From contig JAKTNV010000619.1 in NCBI GenBank assembly GCA_022747635.1, positions 32,894 to 96,893 on the forward strand: a stretch of 64,000 bases of DNA, given 5' to 3'. The DNA is from Hetaerina americana. Taxonomy: Eukaryota > Arthropoda > Insecta > Odonata > Calopterygidae. The notes under the pieces are model-generated. The model was given only the letters and a program-made list of their open reading frames with translations. It did not search any database and was not told the DNA's origin. This document shows, piece by piece, positions 19,146 through 32,810 of the stretch (its first letter is position 1; each line of letters opens with the position of its first letter). Position numbers and translations under genes: made by a program.

Positions 19146-22100
19146 AAATTCTCACTCGGCACAAATCAAACAAAAATGTTTCCATGGTGTGTATTGTTGT
19201 TCATTTTCATCAAATAAACAAAATAAAACCCAGTATATATCATTAAAGACAAGAAATGAGCATAAAAGATGCCTCAGCGCAAGTGTTAATGATAGTAAAA
19301 GAGCCCAAATTTCAAAAAATATTGCGAAAAACAACAATCTTCCATTATAGAGTGAATGTTTGAGGTGTATACAAGGCATTTATTTCATTTTTAGAAATTT
19401 TAATTTTTCACATTTCTCCATGAAAAGTGCCAATACCCCCCCTTTGGGTTCTAGGTGAAATTCTCACTCGACACAAATCAAACAAAAATGTTTCCATGGT
19501 GTGTATTGTTGGTCATTTTCATCAAATAAACAAAATAAAACCCAGAATAAATCATTAAAGACAAGAAATGAGCATAAAAGATGCCTCAGCACAAGTGTTA
19601 ATGTTAGAAAAAGAGCCCAAATTTCAAAAAATATTGCGAAAAACAACAATCTTCCATTATAGAGTGAATGTTTGAGGTGTATAGAAGGCATTTATTTCAT
19701 TTTTAGAAATTTTAATTTTTCACATTTTTCCATGAAAAGTGCCAATACCCCCCCCCTTTGGGTTCTAGGTGAAAATCTCACTCGTACCAATCAAACAAAA
19801 ATGTTTCCATGGTGTGTATTGTTGTTCATTTTCATCAAATAAACAAAATAAAACCCAGAATAAATCATTAAAGACAGGAAATGAGCATAAAAGATGCCTC
19901 AGCGCAAGTGTTAATGTTAGTCAAAGAGCCCAAAATTCAAAAAATATTGCGAAAAACAACAATCTTCCATTAAAGAGTGAATGTTTGAGGTGTATAGAAG
20001 GCATTTATTTCATTTTTAGAAATTTTAATTTTTCCCATTTTTCCATGAAAAGTGCCAATACCCCCCCCTTTGGGTACTTGGTGAAATTCTCACTCGGCAC
20101 AAATCAAACAAAAATGTTTCCATGGTGTGTATTGTTGTTCATTTTCATCAAATAAACAAAATAAAACCCAGAATAAATCATTAAAGACAGGAAATGAGCA
20201 TAAAAGATACCTCAGCGCAAGTGTTAATGTTAGTAAAAGAGCCCAAATTTAAAAAAATATTGCGAAAAACAACAATCTTCCATTATAGAGTGAATGTTTG
20301 AGGTGTATAGAAGGCATTTATTTCATTTTTAGAAATTTTAATTTTTCACATTTTTCCATGAAAAGTGCCAATACCCCCCCCTTAGGGTTCTAGGTGAAAT
20401 TCTCACTCGACACAAATCAAACAAAAATGTTTCCATGGTGTGTCTTGTTGTTCATTTTCATCAAATAAACAAAATAAAACCCAGTATATATCATTAAAGA
20501 CAAGAAATGAGCATAAAAGATGCCTGAGCGCAAGTGTTAATGTTAGTAAAAGAGCCCAAATTTCAAAAAATATTGCGAAAAAACAACAATCTTCCATTAT
20601 AGAGTGAATGTTTGAGGTGTATACAAAGCATTTATTTCATTTTTAGAAATTTTAATTTTTCACATTTCTCCATGAAAAGTGCCAATACCCCCCCTTTGGG
20701 TTCTAGGTGAAATTCTCACTCGACACAAATCAAACAAAAATGTTTCCATGGTGTGTATTGTTGGTCATTTTCATCAAATAAACAAAATAAAACCCAGAAT
20801 AAATCATTAAAGACAAGAAATGAGCATAAAAGATGCCTCAGCACAAGTGTTAATGTTAGTAAAAGAGCCAAAATTTCAAAAAATATTGCGAAAAACAACA
20901 ATCTTCCATTATAGAGTGAATGTTTGAGGTGTATAGAAGGCATTTATTTCATTTTTAGAAATTTTAATTTTTCACATTTTTCCATGAAAAGTGCCAATAC
21001 CCCCCCCTTTGGGTTCTACATGAAAATCTCACTCGACACATATCAAACAAAAATGTTTCCATGGTGTGTATTGTTGTTCATTTTCATCAAATAAACAAAA
21101 TAAAACCCAGAATAAATCATTAAAGACAAGAAATGAGCTTAAAAGATGCCTCAGCGCAAGTGTTAATGTTAGTAAAAGATCCCAAATTTCAAAAAATATT
21201 GCGAAAAACAACAATCTTCCATTATAGAGTGAATGTTTGAGGTGTATAGAAGGCATTTATTTCATTTTTAGAAATTTTAATTTTTCACATTTTTCCATGA
21301 AAAGTGCCAATACCTCCCCCTTTGGGTTCTACATGAAAATCTCACTCGGCACAAATCAAACAAAAATGTTTCCATGGTGTGTATTGTTGTTCATTTTCAT
21401 CAAATAAACAAAATTAAACCCTGAATAAATCATTAAAGACAAGAAATGAGCTTAAAAGATGCCTCAGCGCAAGTGTTAATGTTAGTAAAAGAGCCCAAAT
21501 TTCAAAAAATATTGCGAAAAACAACAATCTTCCTTTATAGAGTAAATGTTTGAGGTGTATAGAAGGCCTTTATTTAATTTTTAGAAATTTTAATTTTTCA
21601 CATTTTTCCATGAAAAGTGCCAATACCCCCCCTTTGGGTTCTTGGTGAAATTCTCACTCGGCACAAATCAAAAGAAAATGTTTCCATGGTGTGTATTGTT
21701 GTTCATTTTCATCAAATAAACAAAATAAAACCCAGAATAAATCATTAAAGACAAGAAATGAGCATAAAAGATGCCTCAGCGCAGGTGATAATGTTAGTAA
21801 AAGAGCCCAAATTTCAAAAAATATTGCGAAAAACAACAATCTTCCATTATAGAGTAAATGTTTGAGGTGTATAGAAGGCATTTATTTCATTTTTAGAAAT
21901 TTTAATTTTTCACATTTTTCCATGAAAAGTTCCAATACCCCCCCCTTAGGGTTCTAGGTGAAATTCTCACTCGACACAAATCAAACAAAAATGTTTCCAT
22001 GGTGTGTCTTGTTGTTCATTTTCATCAAATAAACAAAATTAAACCCAGAAAAAAACAATTAAAGACAAGAAATGAGCATAAAAGATACCTCAGCACAAGT

Positions 22101-24700
22101 GTTAATGTTAGTAAAAGAGCCAAAATTTCAAAAAATATTGCGAAAAACAATAATCTTCCATTATAGAGTGAATGTTTGAGGTGTATAGAAGGCATTTATT
22201 TCATTTTAGAAATTTTAATTTTTCACATTTTTCCTTGAAAAGTGCCCCTTTGGGTTCTAGGTGAAATTCTCACTCGGCACAAATCAAACAAAAATGTTTC
22301 CATGGTAGGTATTGTTGTTCATTTTCATCAAAAAAACAAAATAAAACCCAGAATAAATCATTAAAGACAGGAAATGAGCATAAAAGATGCCTCGCCGCAA
22401 GTGTTAATGTTAGTCAAAGAGCCCAAATTTCAAAAATATTGCAAAAAACAACAATCTTCCATTATAGAGTCAATGTTTGAGGTGTATAGAAGGCATTTAT
22501 TTCATTTTTAGAAATTTTAATTTTTCACATTTTTCCATGAAAAGTGCCAATACCCCCCCCCTTTGGGTTCTAGGTGAAAATCTCACTCGACACAAATCAA
22601 ACAAAAATGTTTTCCATGATGTGTATTGTTGTTCATTTTCATCAAATAAACAAAATAAAACCCAGTATATATCATTAAAGACAAGAAATGAGCATAAAAG
22701 ATGCCTCAGCGCAAGTGTTAATGTTAGTAAAAGAGCCCAAATTTCAAAAAATATTGCGAAAAACAACAATCTTCCATTATAGAGTGAATGTTTGAGGTGT
22801 ATAGAAGGCATTTATTTCATTTTTAGAAATTTTAATTTTTCACATTTTTCCATGAAAAGTGCCAATACCCCCCCCCATTAGGGTTCTAGGTGAAATTCTC
22901 ACTCGACACAAATCAAACAAAAATGTTTCTATGGTGTGTCTTGTTGTTCATTTTCATCAAATAAACAAAATAAAACCCAGTATATATCATTAAAGACAAG
23001 AAATGAGCATAAAAGATGCCTCAGCGCAAGTGTTAATGTTAGTAAAAGAGCCCAAATTTCAAAAAATATTGCGAAAAAACAACAATCTTCCATTATAGAG
23101 TGAATGTTTGAGGTGTATACAAAGCATTTATTTCATTTTTAGAAATTTTAATTTTTCACATTTCTCCATGAAAAGTGCCAATACCCCCCCTTTGGGTTCT
23201 AGGTGAAATTCTCACTCGACACAAATCAAACAAAAATGTTTCCATGGTGTGTATTGTTGGTCATTTCCATCAAATAAACAAAATAAAACCCAGAATAAAT
23301 CATTAAAGACAAGAAATGAGCATAAAAGATGCCACAGCACAAGTGTTAATGTTAGTAAAAGAGCCCAAATTTCTAAAAATATTGCGAAAAACAACAATCT
23401 TCCATTATAGAGTGAATGTTTGAGGTGTATAGAAGGCATTTATTTCATTTTTAGAAATTTTAATTTTTCACATTTTTCCATGAAAAGTGCCAATACCCCC
23501 CCCTTTGGGTTCTACATGAAAATCTCACTCGACACATATCAAAGAAAAATGTTTCCATGGTGTGTATTGTTGTTCATTTTCATCAAATAAACAAAATAAA
23601 ACCCAGAATAAATCATTAAAGACAAGAAATGCGCTTAAAAGATGCCTCAGCGCAAGTGTTAATGTTAGTAAAAGAGCCCAAATTTAAAAAAATATTGCGA
23701 AAAACAACAATCTTCCATTATAGAGTGAATGTTTGAGGTGTATAGAAGGCATTTATTTCATTTTTAGAAATTTTAATTTTTCACATTTTTCCATGAGAAG
23801 TGCCAATACCTCCCCCTTTGGGTTCTACATGAAAATCTCACTCGGCACAAATCAAACAAAAATGTTTCCATGGTGTGTATTGTTGTTCATTTTCATCAAA
23901 TAAACAAAATTAAACCCTGAATAAATCATTAAAGACAAGAAATGAGCATAAAAAAAAAACCTCAGCGCAAGTGTTAATGTTAGTAAAAGAGCCCAAATTT
24001 CAAAAAATAGTGCGAAAAACAACAATCTTCCTTTATAGAGTAAATGTTTGAGGTGTATAGAAGGCATTTATTTAATTTTTAGAAATTTTAATTTTTCACA
24101 TTTTTCCATGAAAAGTGCCAATACCCCCCCCTTTGGGTTCTACACGAAAATCACCCTCGACACAAATCAAACAAAAATGTTTCCATGGTGTGTATTGTTG
24201 TTCATTTTCATCAAATAAACAAAATAAAACCCAGAATAAATCATTAAAGACAAGAAATGAGCATAAAAGATTCCTCAGCGCAAGTGTTAATGTTAGTAAA
24301 AGAGCCCAAATTTCAAAAAATATTGCGAAAAACAACAATCTTCCATTATAGAGTAAATGTTTGAGGTGTATAGAAGGCATTTATTTCATTTTTAGAAATT
24401 TTAATTTTTCACATTTTTCCATGAAAAGTTCCAATACCCCCCCCTTAGGGTTCTAGGTGAAATTCTCACTCGACACAAATCAAACAAAAATGTTTCCATG
24501 GTGTGTCTTGTTGTTCATTTTCATCAAATAAACAAAATTAAACCCAGAAAAAAACAATTAAAGACAAGAAATGAGCATAAAAGATACCTCAGCACAAGTG
24601 TTAATGTTAGTAAAAGAGCCCAAATTTCAAAAAATATTGCGAAAAACAATAATCTTCCATTAAAGAGTGAATGTTTGAGGTGTATAGAAGGCATTTATTT
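19000..24700 (+). repeat. Satellite region with 4-monomer and 8-monomer spacings
   Basis: Units at 19150-19690 recur at 20400-20945 (offset 1251-1252, four monomers). The run 20360-21640 recurs at 22855-24140 (offset 2496-2497, eight monomers). Shared marks are CCTTAGGGTTC or CATTAGGGTTC, CAGTATATATC, ATACAAAGC and ACCTCCCCCTTTGGG. After a replaced stretch the 8-mer match resumes at about 21900-22200 versus 24390-24700 (GAAAAAAACAATTAAAG). This is interleaved amplification with local conversion. There is no gene. Confidence 0.85.
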
Positions 24701-27700
24701 CATTTTTAGAAATTTTAATTTTTCACATTTTTCCATGAAAAGTGCCAATACCCCCCCCTTTGGGTTCTAGGTGAAAATCTCACTCGACACAAATCAAACA
24801 AAAATGTTTCCATGATGTGTATTGTTGTTCATTTTCATCAAATAAACAAAATAAAACCCAGAGTTAATCATTAAAGACAGGAAATGAGCATAAAAGATGC
24901 CTAAGCGCAAGTGTTAATGTTAGTAAAAGAGCCCAAATTTCAAAAAATATTGCGAAAAACAACAATCTTCCATTATAGAGTGAATGTTTGAGGTGTATAG
25001 AAGGCATTTATTTCATTTTTAGAAATTTTAATTTATCACATTTTTCCATGAAAAGATCCAATACCCCTTTGGCTTCTAGGTGAAATTCTCACTCGACACA
25101 AAACAAACAAAAATGTTTCCATGGTGTGTATTGTTGTTCATTTTCATCAAATAAACAAAATAAAACCCAGAGTTAATCATTAAACACAGGAAATGAGCAT
25201 AAAAGATGCCTAAGCGCAAGTGTTAATGTTAGTAAAAGAGCCCAAATTTCAAAAAATATTGCAAAAAACAAATATCTACCATTATAGAGTGAATGTTTGA
25301 GGTGTATAGAAGGCATTTATTTTTCATTTTTAGAAATTTTAATTTTTCACATTTTTTCATGAAAAGTGCCAATACCCCCCCTTTGGGTTCTAGGTGAAAT
25401 TCTCACTCGACACAAAACAAACAAAAATGTTTCCATGGTGTGTATTGTTGTTCATTTTCTTTAAATAAACAAAATAAAACCGAGAATAAATCATTGAAAA
25501 CAAGAAATGAGCATAAAAGATACCCCAGCGCAAGTGTTTATGTTAGTAAAAGAGCCCAAATTTCTAAAAATATTGGGAAAAACAACAATCTTCCATTATA
25601 GAGTGAATGTTTGAGGTGTATAGAAGGCATTTATTTCATTTTTAGAAATTTTAATTTTTCACATTTTTCCATGAAAAGTGCCAATACCCCCCCTTTGGGT
25701 TCTAGGTGAAATTCTCACTCGATATAAATCAAACAAAAATGTTTCCATGGTGTGTATTGTTGTTCAATTTCATCAAATAAACAAAATAAAACCCAGAATA
25801 AATCATTAAAGACAAGAAATGAGCATAAAAGATGCCTCAGCGCAAGTGTTTATGTTAGTAAAAGAACCCAAATTTCAAAAAATATTGCGAAAAACAACAA
25901 TCTTCCATTATAGAGTAAATGTTTGAGGTGTATAGAAGGCAATTATTTCATTTTTAGAAATTTTAATTTTTCACATTTTTCCATGAAAATTGCCAATACC
26001 CCCCTCTTTGGGTTCTAGGTGAAAATCTCAATCGTACCAATCAAACAAAAATGTTTCCATGGTGTGTATTGTTGTTCATTTTCATCAAATAAACAAAATG
26101 AAACCCAGAATAAATCATAAAAAACAAGAAATGAGCTTAAAAGATGCCTCAGCGCAAGTGTTAATGTTGGTAGAAGAGCCAGAATTTCAAAAAATATTGC
26201 GAAAAACAACAATCTTCCATTATAGATTTTAATGTTTGAGGTGTAGAGAAGGCATTTATTTCATTTTTAGAAATTTTAATTTTTCACATTTTTCCATGAA
26301 AAGTGCCAATACCCCCCACTTTGGGTTCTTGGTGAAATTCTCACTCGGCACAAATCAAACAAAAATGTTTCCATGGTGTGTATTGTTGTTTATTTTCATC
26401 AAATAAAAAAAATAAAACTCAGAGTTAATCATTTAAGACAGGAAATGAGCATAATAGATGCCTCAGCGCAAGTCTTAATGTTAGTAAAAGAGCCCAAATT
26501 TCTAAAAATATTGCAAAAAACAACAATTTCATTATAGAGTGAATGTTTGAGGTGTATAGAAGGCATTTATTTCATTTTTAGAAATTTTAATTTTTCCCAT
26601 TTTTCCATGAAAAGTGCCCTTTGGGTTCTAGGTGAAATTCTCACTCGACACAAATCAAACAAAAATGTTTCCATTGTGTGTATTGTTGTTCATTTTCATC
26701 AAATAAACAAAATAAAACCCAGAGTTAATCATTAAAGACAGGAAATGAGCATAAAAGTTGCCTCAGCGCAAGTGTTAACGTTAGTAAAAGAGCCCAAACT
26801 TCTAAAAATATTGCGAAAAACAACAATCTTCCATTATAGAGTAAATGTTTGAGGTGTATAGAAGGCATTTATTTCATTTTTAGAAATTTTAATTTTTCAC
26901 ATTTTTCCATGAAAAGTGCCAATACCCCCCCTTTGGGTTCTAGGTGAAATTCTCACTCGATATAAATCAAACAAAAATGTTTCCATGGTGTGTATTGTTG
27001 TTCAATTTCATCAAATAAACAAAATAAAACCCAGAATAAATCATTAAGGACAAGAAATGAGCATAAAAGATGCCTCAGCGCAAGTGTTTATGTTAGTAAA
27101 AGAACCCAAATTTCTAAAAATATTGCGAAAAACAACAATCTTCCATTAAAGAGTGAATGTTTGAGGTGTATAGAAGGCATTTATTTCATTTTTAGAAATT
27201 TTAATTTTTCACATTTTTCCATGAAAAGTGCCAATCCCCCCCCCTTGGGTTCTAGGTGAAATTCTCACTCGACACAAATCAAACAAAAATGTTTCCATGG
27301 TGTGTATTGTTGTTCATTTTCATCAAATAAACAAAATAAAACCCAGAATAAATCATTAAAGACAGGAAATGAGCTTAAAAGATGCCTCAGCGCAAGTGTT
27401 AATTTTAGTAAAAGAGCCCAAATTTCAAAAAATATTGCGAAAAACAACAATCTTCCATTATAGAGTGAATGTTTGAGGTGTATAGAAGGCATTTATTTCA
27501 TTTTTAGAAATTTTAATTTTTCACATTTTTCCATGAAAAGTGCCAATACCCCCCCTTTGGGTTCTAGGTGAAATTCTCACTCGACACAAAACAAACAAAA
27601 ATGTTTCCATGGTGTGTATTGTTGTTCATTTTCATCAAATAAACAAAATAAAACCCAGAGTTAATCATTAAAAACAGGAAATGAGCATAAAAGATGCCTA

Positions 27701-29344
27701 AGCGCAAGTGTTAATGTTAGTAAAAGAGCCCAAATTTCAAAAAATATTGCAAAAAACAACAATCTACCATTATAGTGTGAATTTTTTAGGTGTATAGAAG
27801 GCATTTATTTTTCATTTTTAGAAATTTTAATTTTTCACATTTTTCCATGAAAAGTGCCAATACCCCCCCTTTGGGTTCTAGGTGAAATTCTCACTCGACA
27901 CAAAACAAACAAAAATGTTTCCATGGTGTGTATTGTTGTTCAATTTCTTTAAATAAACAAAATAAAACCGAGAATAAATCATTGAAAAAAAAGAAATGAG
28001 CATAAAAGATGCCTCAGCGCAAGTGTTAATGTTAGTAAAAGAGCCCAAATTTCTAAAAATATTGCGAAAAACAACAATCTTCCATTATAGAGTGAATGTT
28101 TGAGGTGTATAGAAGGCATTTATTTCATTTTTAGAAATTTTAATTTTTCACATTTTTCCATGAAAAGTGCCAATACCCCCCCTTTGGGTTCTAGGTGAAA
28201 TTCTCACTCGATATAAATCAAACAAAAATGTTTCCATGGTGTGTATTGTTGTTCAATTTCATCAAATAAACAAAATAAAACCCAGAATAAATCGTTAAAG
28301 ACAAGAAATGAGCATAAAAGATGCCTCAGCGCAAGGGTTAATGATAGTAAAAGAGCCCAAATTTCAAAAAAAATTGCGAAAAACAACAATCTTCCATTAT
28401 AGAGTGAATGTTTGAGGTGTACAGAAGGCATTTATTTCATTTTTAGAAATTTTAATTTTTCACATTTTTCCATTAAAAGTGCCAATACCCCCCCCTATGG
28501 GTTCTACACGAAAATCACCCTCCACACAAATCAAACAAAAATGTTTCCATGGTGTGTCTTGTTGTTCATTTTCATCAAATAAACAAAATAAAACCCAGAA
28601 TATATCATTAAAGACAAGAAATGAGCATAAAAGATGCCTCAGCGCAAGTGTTAATGTTAGTAAAAGAGCCCAAATTTCAAAAAATATTGCGAAAAACAAC
28701 AATCTTCCATTATAGAGTGAATGTTTGAGGTGTATAGAAGGCATTTATTTCATTTTTAGAAATTTTAATTTTTCACATTTTTCCATTAAAAGTGCCAATA
28801 CCCCCCCTTTGACTTCTAGGTGAAAATCTCACTCGACGGGAATCAAACAAAAATGTTTCCATGGTGTGTATTGTTGTTTATTTTCATCAAATAAAAAAAA
28901 TAAAACTCAGAGTTAATAATTAAAGACAGGAAATGAGCATAATAGATGCCTCAGCGCAAGTCTTAATGTTAGTAAAAGAGCCCAAATTTCTAAAAATATT
29001 GCAAAAAACATCAATCTTCCATTATAGAGTGAATGTTTGAGGTGTATAGAAGGCATTTATTTCATTTTTAGAAATTTTAATTTTTCAAATTTTTCCATGA
29101 AAAGTGCCCTTTGGGTTCTAGGTGAAATTCTCACTCGACACAAATCAAACAAAAATGTTTCCATTGTGTGTATTGTTGTTCATTTTCATCAAATAAACAA
29201 AATAAAACCCAGAATAAATCATTAAAGACAAGAAATGAGCATAAAAGATGCCTCAGCGCAAGTGTTTATGTTAGTAAAAGAACCCAAATTTCTAAAAATA
29301 TTGCGAAAAAAAAAAATCTTCCATTAAAGAGTGAATGTTTGAGG
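24701..29344 (+). repeat. Heterogeneous satellite with recurrent CTCGATATAAATC and ACAAAACAAAC units
   Basis: About fifteen monomers. The CTCGATATAAATC variant marks units near 25720, 26957 and 28208 (and 31325). The ACAAAACAAAC variant with TTATTTTTCATTTTTAG marks units near 25321-25410 and 27805-27910, about eight monomers apart. Two units (near 26618 and 29107) share a deletion that leaves AGTGCCCTTTGGG, and they are also eight monomers apart. There is no gene. Confidence 0.8.
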
Positions 29345-32300
29345 TGTATAGAAGGCATTTATTTCATTTTTAGAAATTTTAATTTTTCACATTTTTCCAT
29401 GAAAAGTGCCAATACCCCCCCTTGGGTTCTAGGTGAAATTCTCACTCGACACAAATCAAACAAAAATGTTTCCATGGTGTGTATTGTTGTTCATTTTCAT
29501 CAAATAAACAAAATAAAACCCAGAATAAATCATTAAAGACAGGAAATGAGCTTAAAAGATGCCTCAGCGCAAGCGTTAATTTTAGTAAAAGAGCCCAAAT
29601 TTCAAAAAATATTGCGAAAAACAACAATCTTCCATTATAGAGTAAATGTTTGAGGTGTATAGAAGGCATTTATTTCATTTTTAGAAATTTTAATTTTTCA
29701 CATTTTTCCATGAAAAGTGCCAATACCCCCCCCTTTGGGTTCTTGGTGAAATTCTCACTCGGCACAAATCAAACAAAAATGTTTTCATGGTGTGTGTTTT
29801 GTTTTCATTTTCATCAAATAAACAAAATAAAACCCAGAATAAATCATTAAAGACAAGAAATGAGCTTAAAAGATGCCTCAGCGCAAGCGTTAATTTTAGT
29901 AAAAGAGCCCAAATTTCAAAAAATATTGCGAAAAACAACAATCTTCCATTATAGAGTAAATGTTTGAGGTGTATAGAAGGCATTTATTTCATTTTTAGAA
30001 ATTTTAATTTTTCACATTTTTCCATGAAAAGTGCCAATACCCCCCCCTTTGGGTTCTTGGTGAAATTTAACACTCGGCACAAATCAAACAAAAATGTTTC
30101 CATGGTGTGTATTGTTGTTCATTTTCATCAAATAAACAAAATAAAACCCAGAATAAATCATTAAAGACAGGAAATGAGCATAAAAGATGCCTCGCCGCAA
30201 GTGTTAATGTTAGTCAAAGAGCCCAAATTTCAAAAAATATTGCGAAAAACAACAATCTTCCAATATAGAGTGAATGTTTGAGGTGTATAGAAGGCATTTA
30301 TTTCATTTTTAGAAATTTTAATTTTTCACATTTTTCCATGAAAAGTGCCAATACCCCCCCCTTAGGGTTCTAGGTGAAAATCTTACTCGACACAAATCAA
30401 ACAAAAATGTTTCCATGGTGTGTATTGTTGTTCATTTTCATCAAATAAACAAAATAAAACCCAGAATAAATCATTAAAGACAAGAAATGAGCTTAAAAGA
30501 TGCCTTAGCGCAAGTGTTAATGTTAGTAAAAGAGCCCAAATTTCAAAAAATATTGCGAAAAACAACAATCTTCCATTATAGAGTGAATGTTTGAGGTGTA
30601 TACAAGGCATTTATTTCATTTTTAGAAATTTTAATTTTTCACATTTTTCCATGAAAAGTGCCAATACCTCCCCCTTTGGGTTCTACATGAAAATCTCACT
30701 CGGCACAAATCAAACAAAAATGTTTCCATGGTGTGTATTGTTGTTCATTTTCATCAAATAAACAAAATTAAACCCAGAATAAATCATTAAAGACAAGAAA
30801 TGAGCTTAAAAGATGCCTCAGCGCAAGTGTTAATGTTAGTAAAAGAGCCCAAATTTCAAAAAATATTGCGAAAAAAAATAATCTTCCATTATAGAGTGAA
30901 TGTTTGAGGTGTATAGAAGGCATTTATTTCATTTTTAGAAATTTTAATTTTTCACATTTTTCCTTGAAAAGTGCCAATACCCCCCCCTTTGGGTTCTAGG
31001 TGAAATTCTCACTCGGCACATATCAAACAAAAATATTTCCATGGTGTGTTTTGTTGTTGATTTTCATCAAATAAACAAAATAAAACCCAGAATAAATCAT
31101 TAAAGACAGGAAATGAGCATAAAAGATGCCTCGCCGCAAGTGTTAATGTTAGTCAAAGAGCCCAAATTTCAAAAAATATTGCGAAAAACAACAATCTTCC
31201 ATTATAGAGAAAATGTTTGAGGTGTATAGAAGGCATTTATTTCATTTTTAGAAATTTTAATTTTTAACATTTTTCCATGAAAAGTGCCAATACCCCCCCT
31301 TTGGGTTCTAGGTGAAATTCTCACTCGATATAAATCAAACAAAAATGTTTCCATGGTGTGTATTGTTGTTCAATTTCATCAAATAAACAAAATAAAACCC
31401 AGAATAAATCATTAAAGACAAGAAATGAGCATAAAAGATGCCTCAGCGCAAGTGTTAATGTTAGTAAAAGAGCCCAAATTTCAAAAAATATTGCGAAAAA
31501 CAACAATTTTCCATTATAGAGTCAATGTTTGAGGTGTATAGAAGGCATTTATTTCATTTTTAGAAATTTTAATTTTTCACATTTTTCCATGAAAAGTGCC
31601 AATACCCCCCCCTTGGGTTCTAGGTGAAATTCTCACTCGACACAAATCAAACAAAAATGTTTCCATGGTGTGTATTGTTGTTCATTTTCATCAAATAAAC
31701 AAAATAAAACCCAGAATAAATCATTAAAGACAGGAAATGAGCTTAAAAGATGCCTCAGCGCAAGCGTTAATTTTAGTAAAAGAGCCCAAATTTCAAAAAA
31801 TATTGCGAAAAACAACAATCTTCCATTATAGAGTAAATGTTTGAGGTGTATAGAAGGCATTTATTTCATTTTTAGAAATTTTAATTTTTCACATTTTTCC
31901 ATGAAAAGTGCCAATACCCCCCCCTTTGGGTTCTTGGTGAAATTCTCACTCGGCACAAATCAAACAAAAATGTTTTCATGGTGTGTGTTTTGTTTTCATT
32001 TTCATCAAATAAACAAAATAAAACCCAGAATAAATCATTAAAGACAAGAAATGAGCTTAAAAGATGCCTCAGCGCAAGTGTAAATGTTAGTAAAAGAGCC
32101 CAAATTTCAAAAAATATTGCGAAAAACAATAATCTTCCATTATAGAGTAAATGTTTGAGGTGTATAAAAGGCATTTATTTCATTTTTAGAAATTTTAATT
32201 TTTCACATTTTTCCATGAAAAGTGCCAATACCCCCCCCTTTGGGTTCTTGGTGAAATTTTACACTCGGCACAAATCAAACAAAAATGTTTCCATGGTGTG

Positions 32301-32810
32301 TATTGTTGTTCATTTTTATCAAATAAACAAAATAAAACCCAGAATAAATCATTAAAGACAGGAAATGAGCATAAAAATGCCTCGCCGCAAGTGTTAATGT
32401 TAGTCAAAGAGCCCAAATTTCAAAAAATATTGCGAAAAACAACAATCTTCCAATATAGAGTGAATGTTTGAGGTGTATAGAAGGCATTTATTTCATTTTT
32501 AGAAATTTTAATTTTTCACATTTTTCCATGAAAAGTGCCAATACCCCCCCCTTAGGGTTCTAGGTGAAAATCTTACTCGACACAAATCAAACAAAAATGT
32601 TTCCATGGTGTGTATTGTTGTTCATTTTCATCAAATAAACAAAATAAAACCCAGAAGAAATCATTAAAGACAAGAAATGAGCATAAAAGATGCCTCAGCG
32701 CAAGTGTTAATGTTAGTAAAAGAGCCCAAATTTCAAAAAATATTGCGAAAAACAACAATCTTCCATTATAGAGTAAATGTTTGAGGTGTATAGAAGGCAT
32801 TTATTTCATT
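29345..32810 (+). repeat. Higher-order repeat B: 7-monomer spacing (2190-2191 bp)
   Basis: The run 29345-30620 recurs at 31535-32810. Shared marks are CCTTGGGTTC, AAGCGTTAATTTTAG, TGTGTGTTTTGTTTTC and the pair TTTAACACTCGG / TTTTACACTCGG. The intervening three monomers differ and partly resemble 32900-33400 instead, so the seven-unit period is only partly homogenised. Confidence 0.87.
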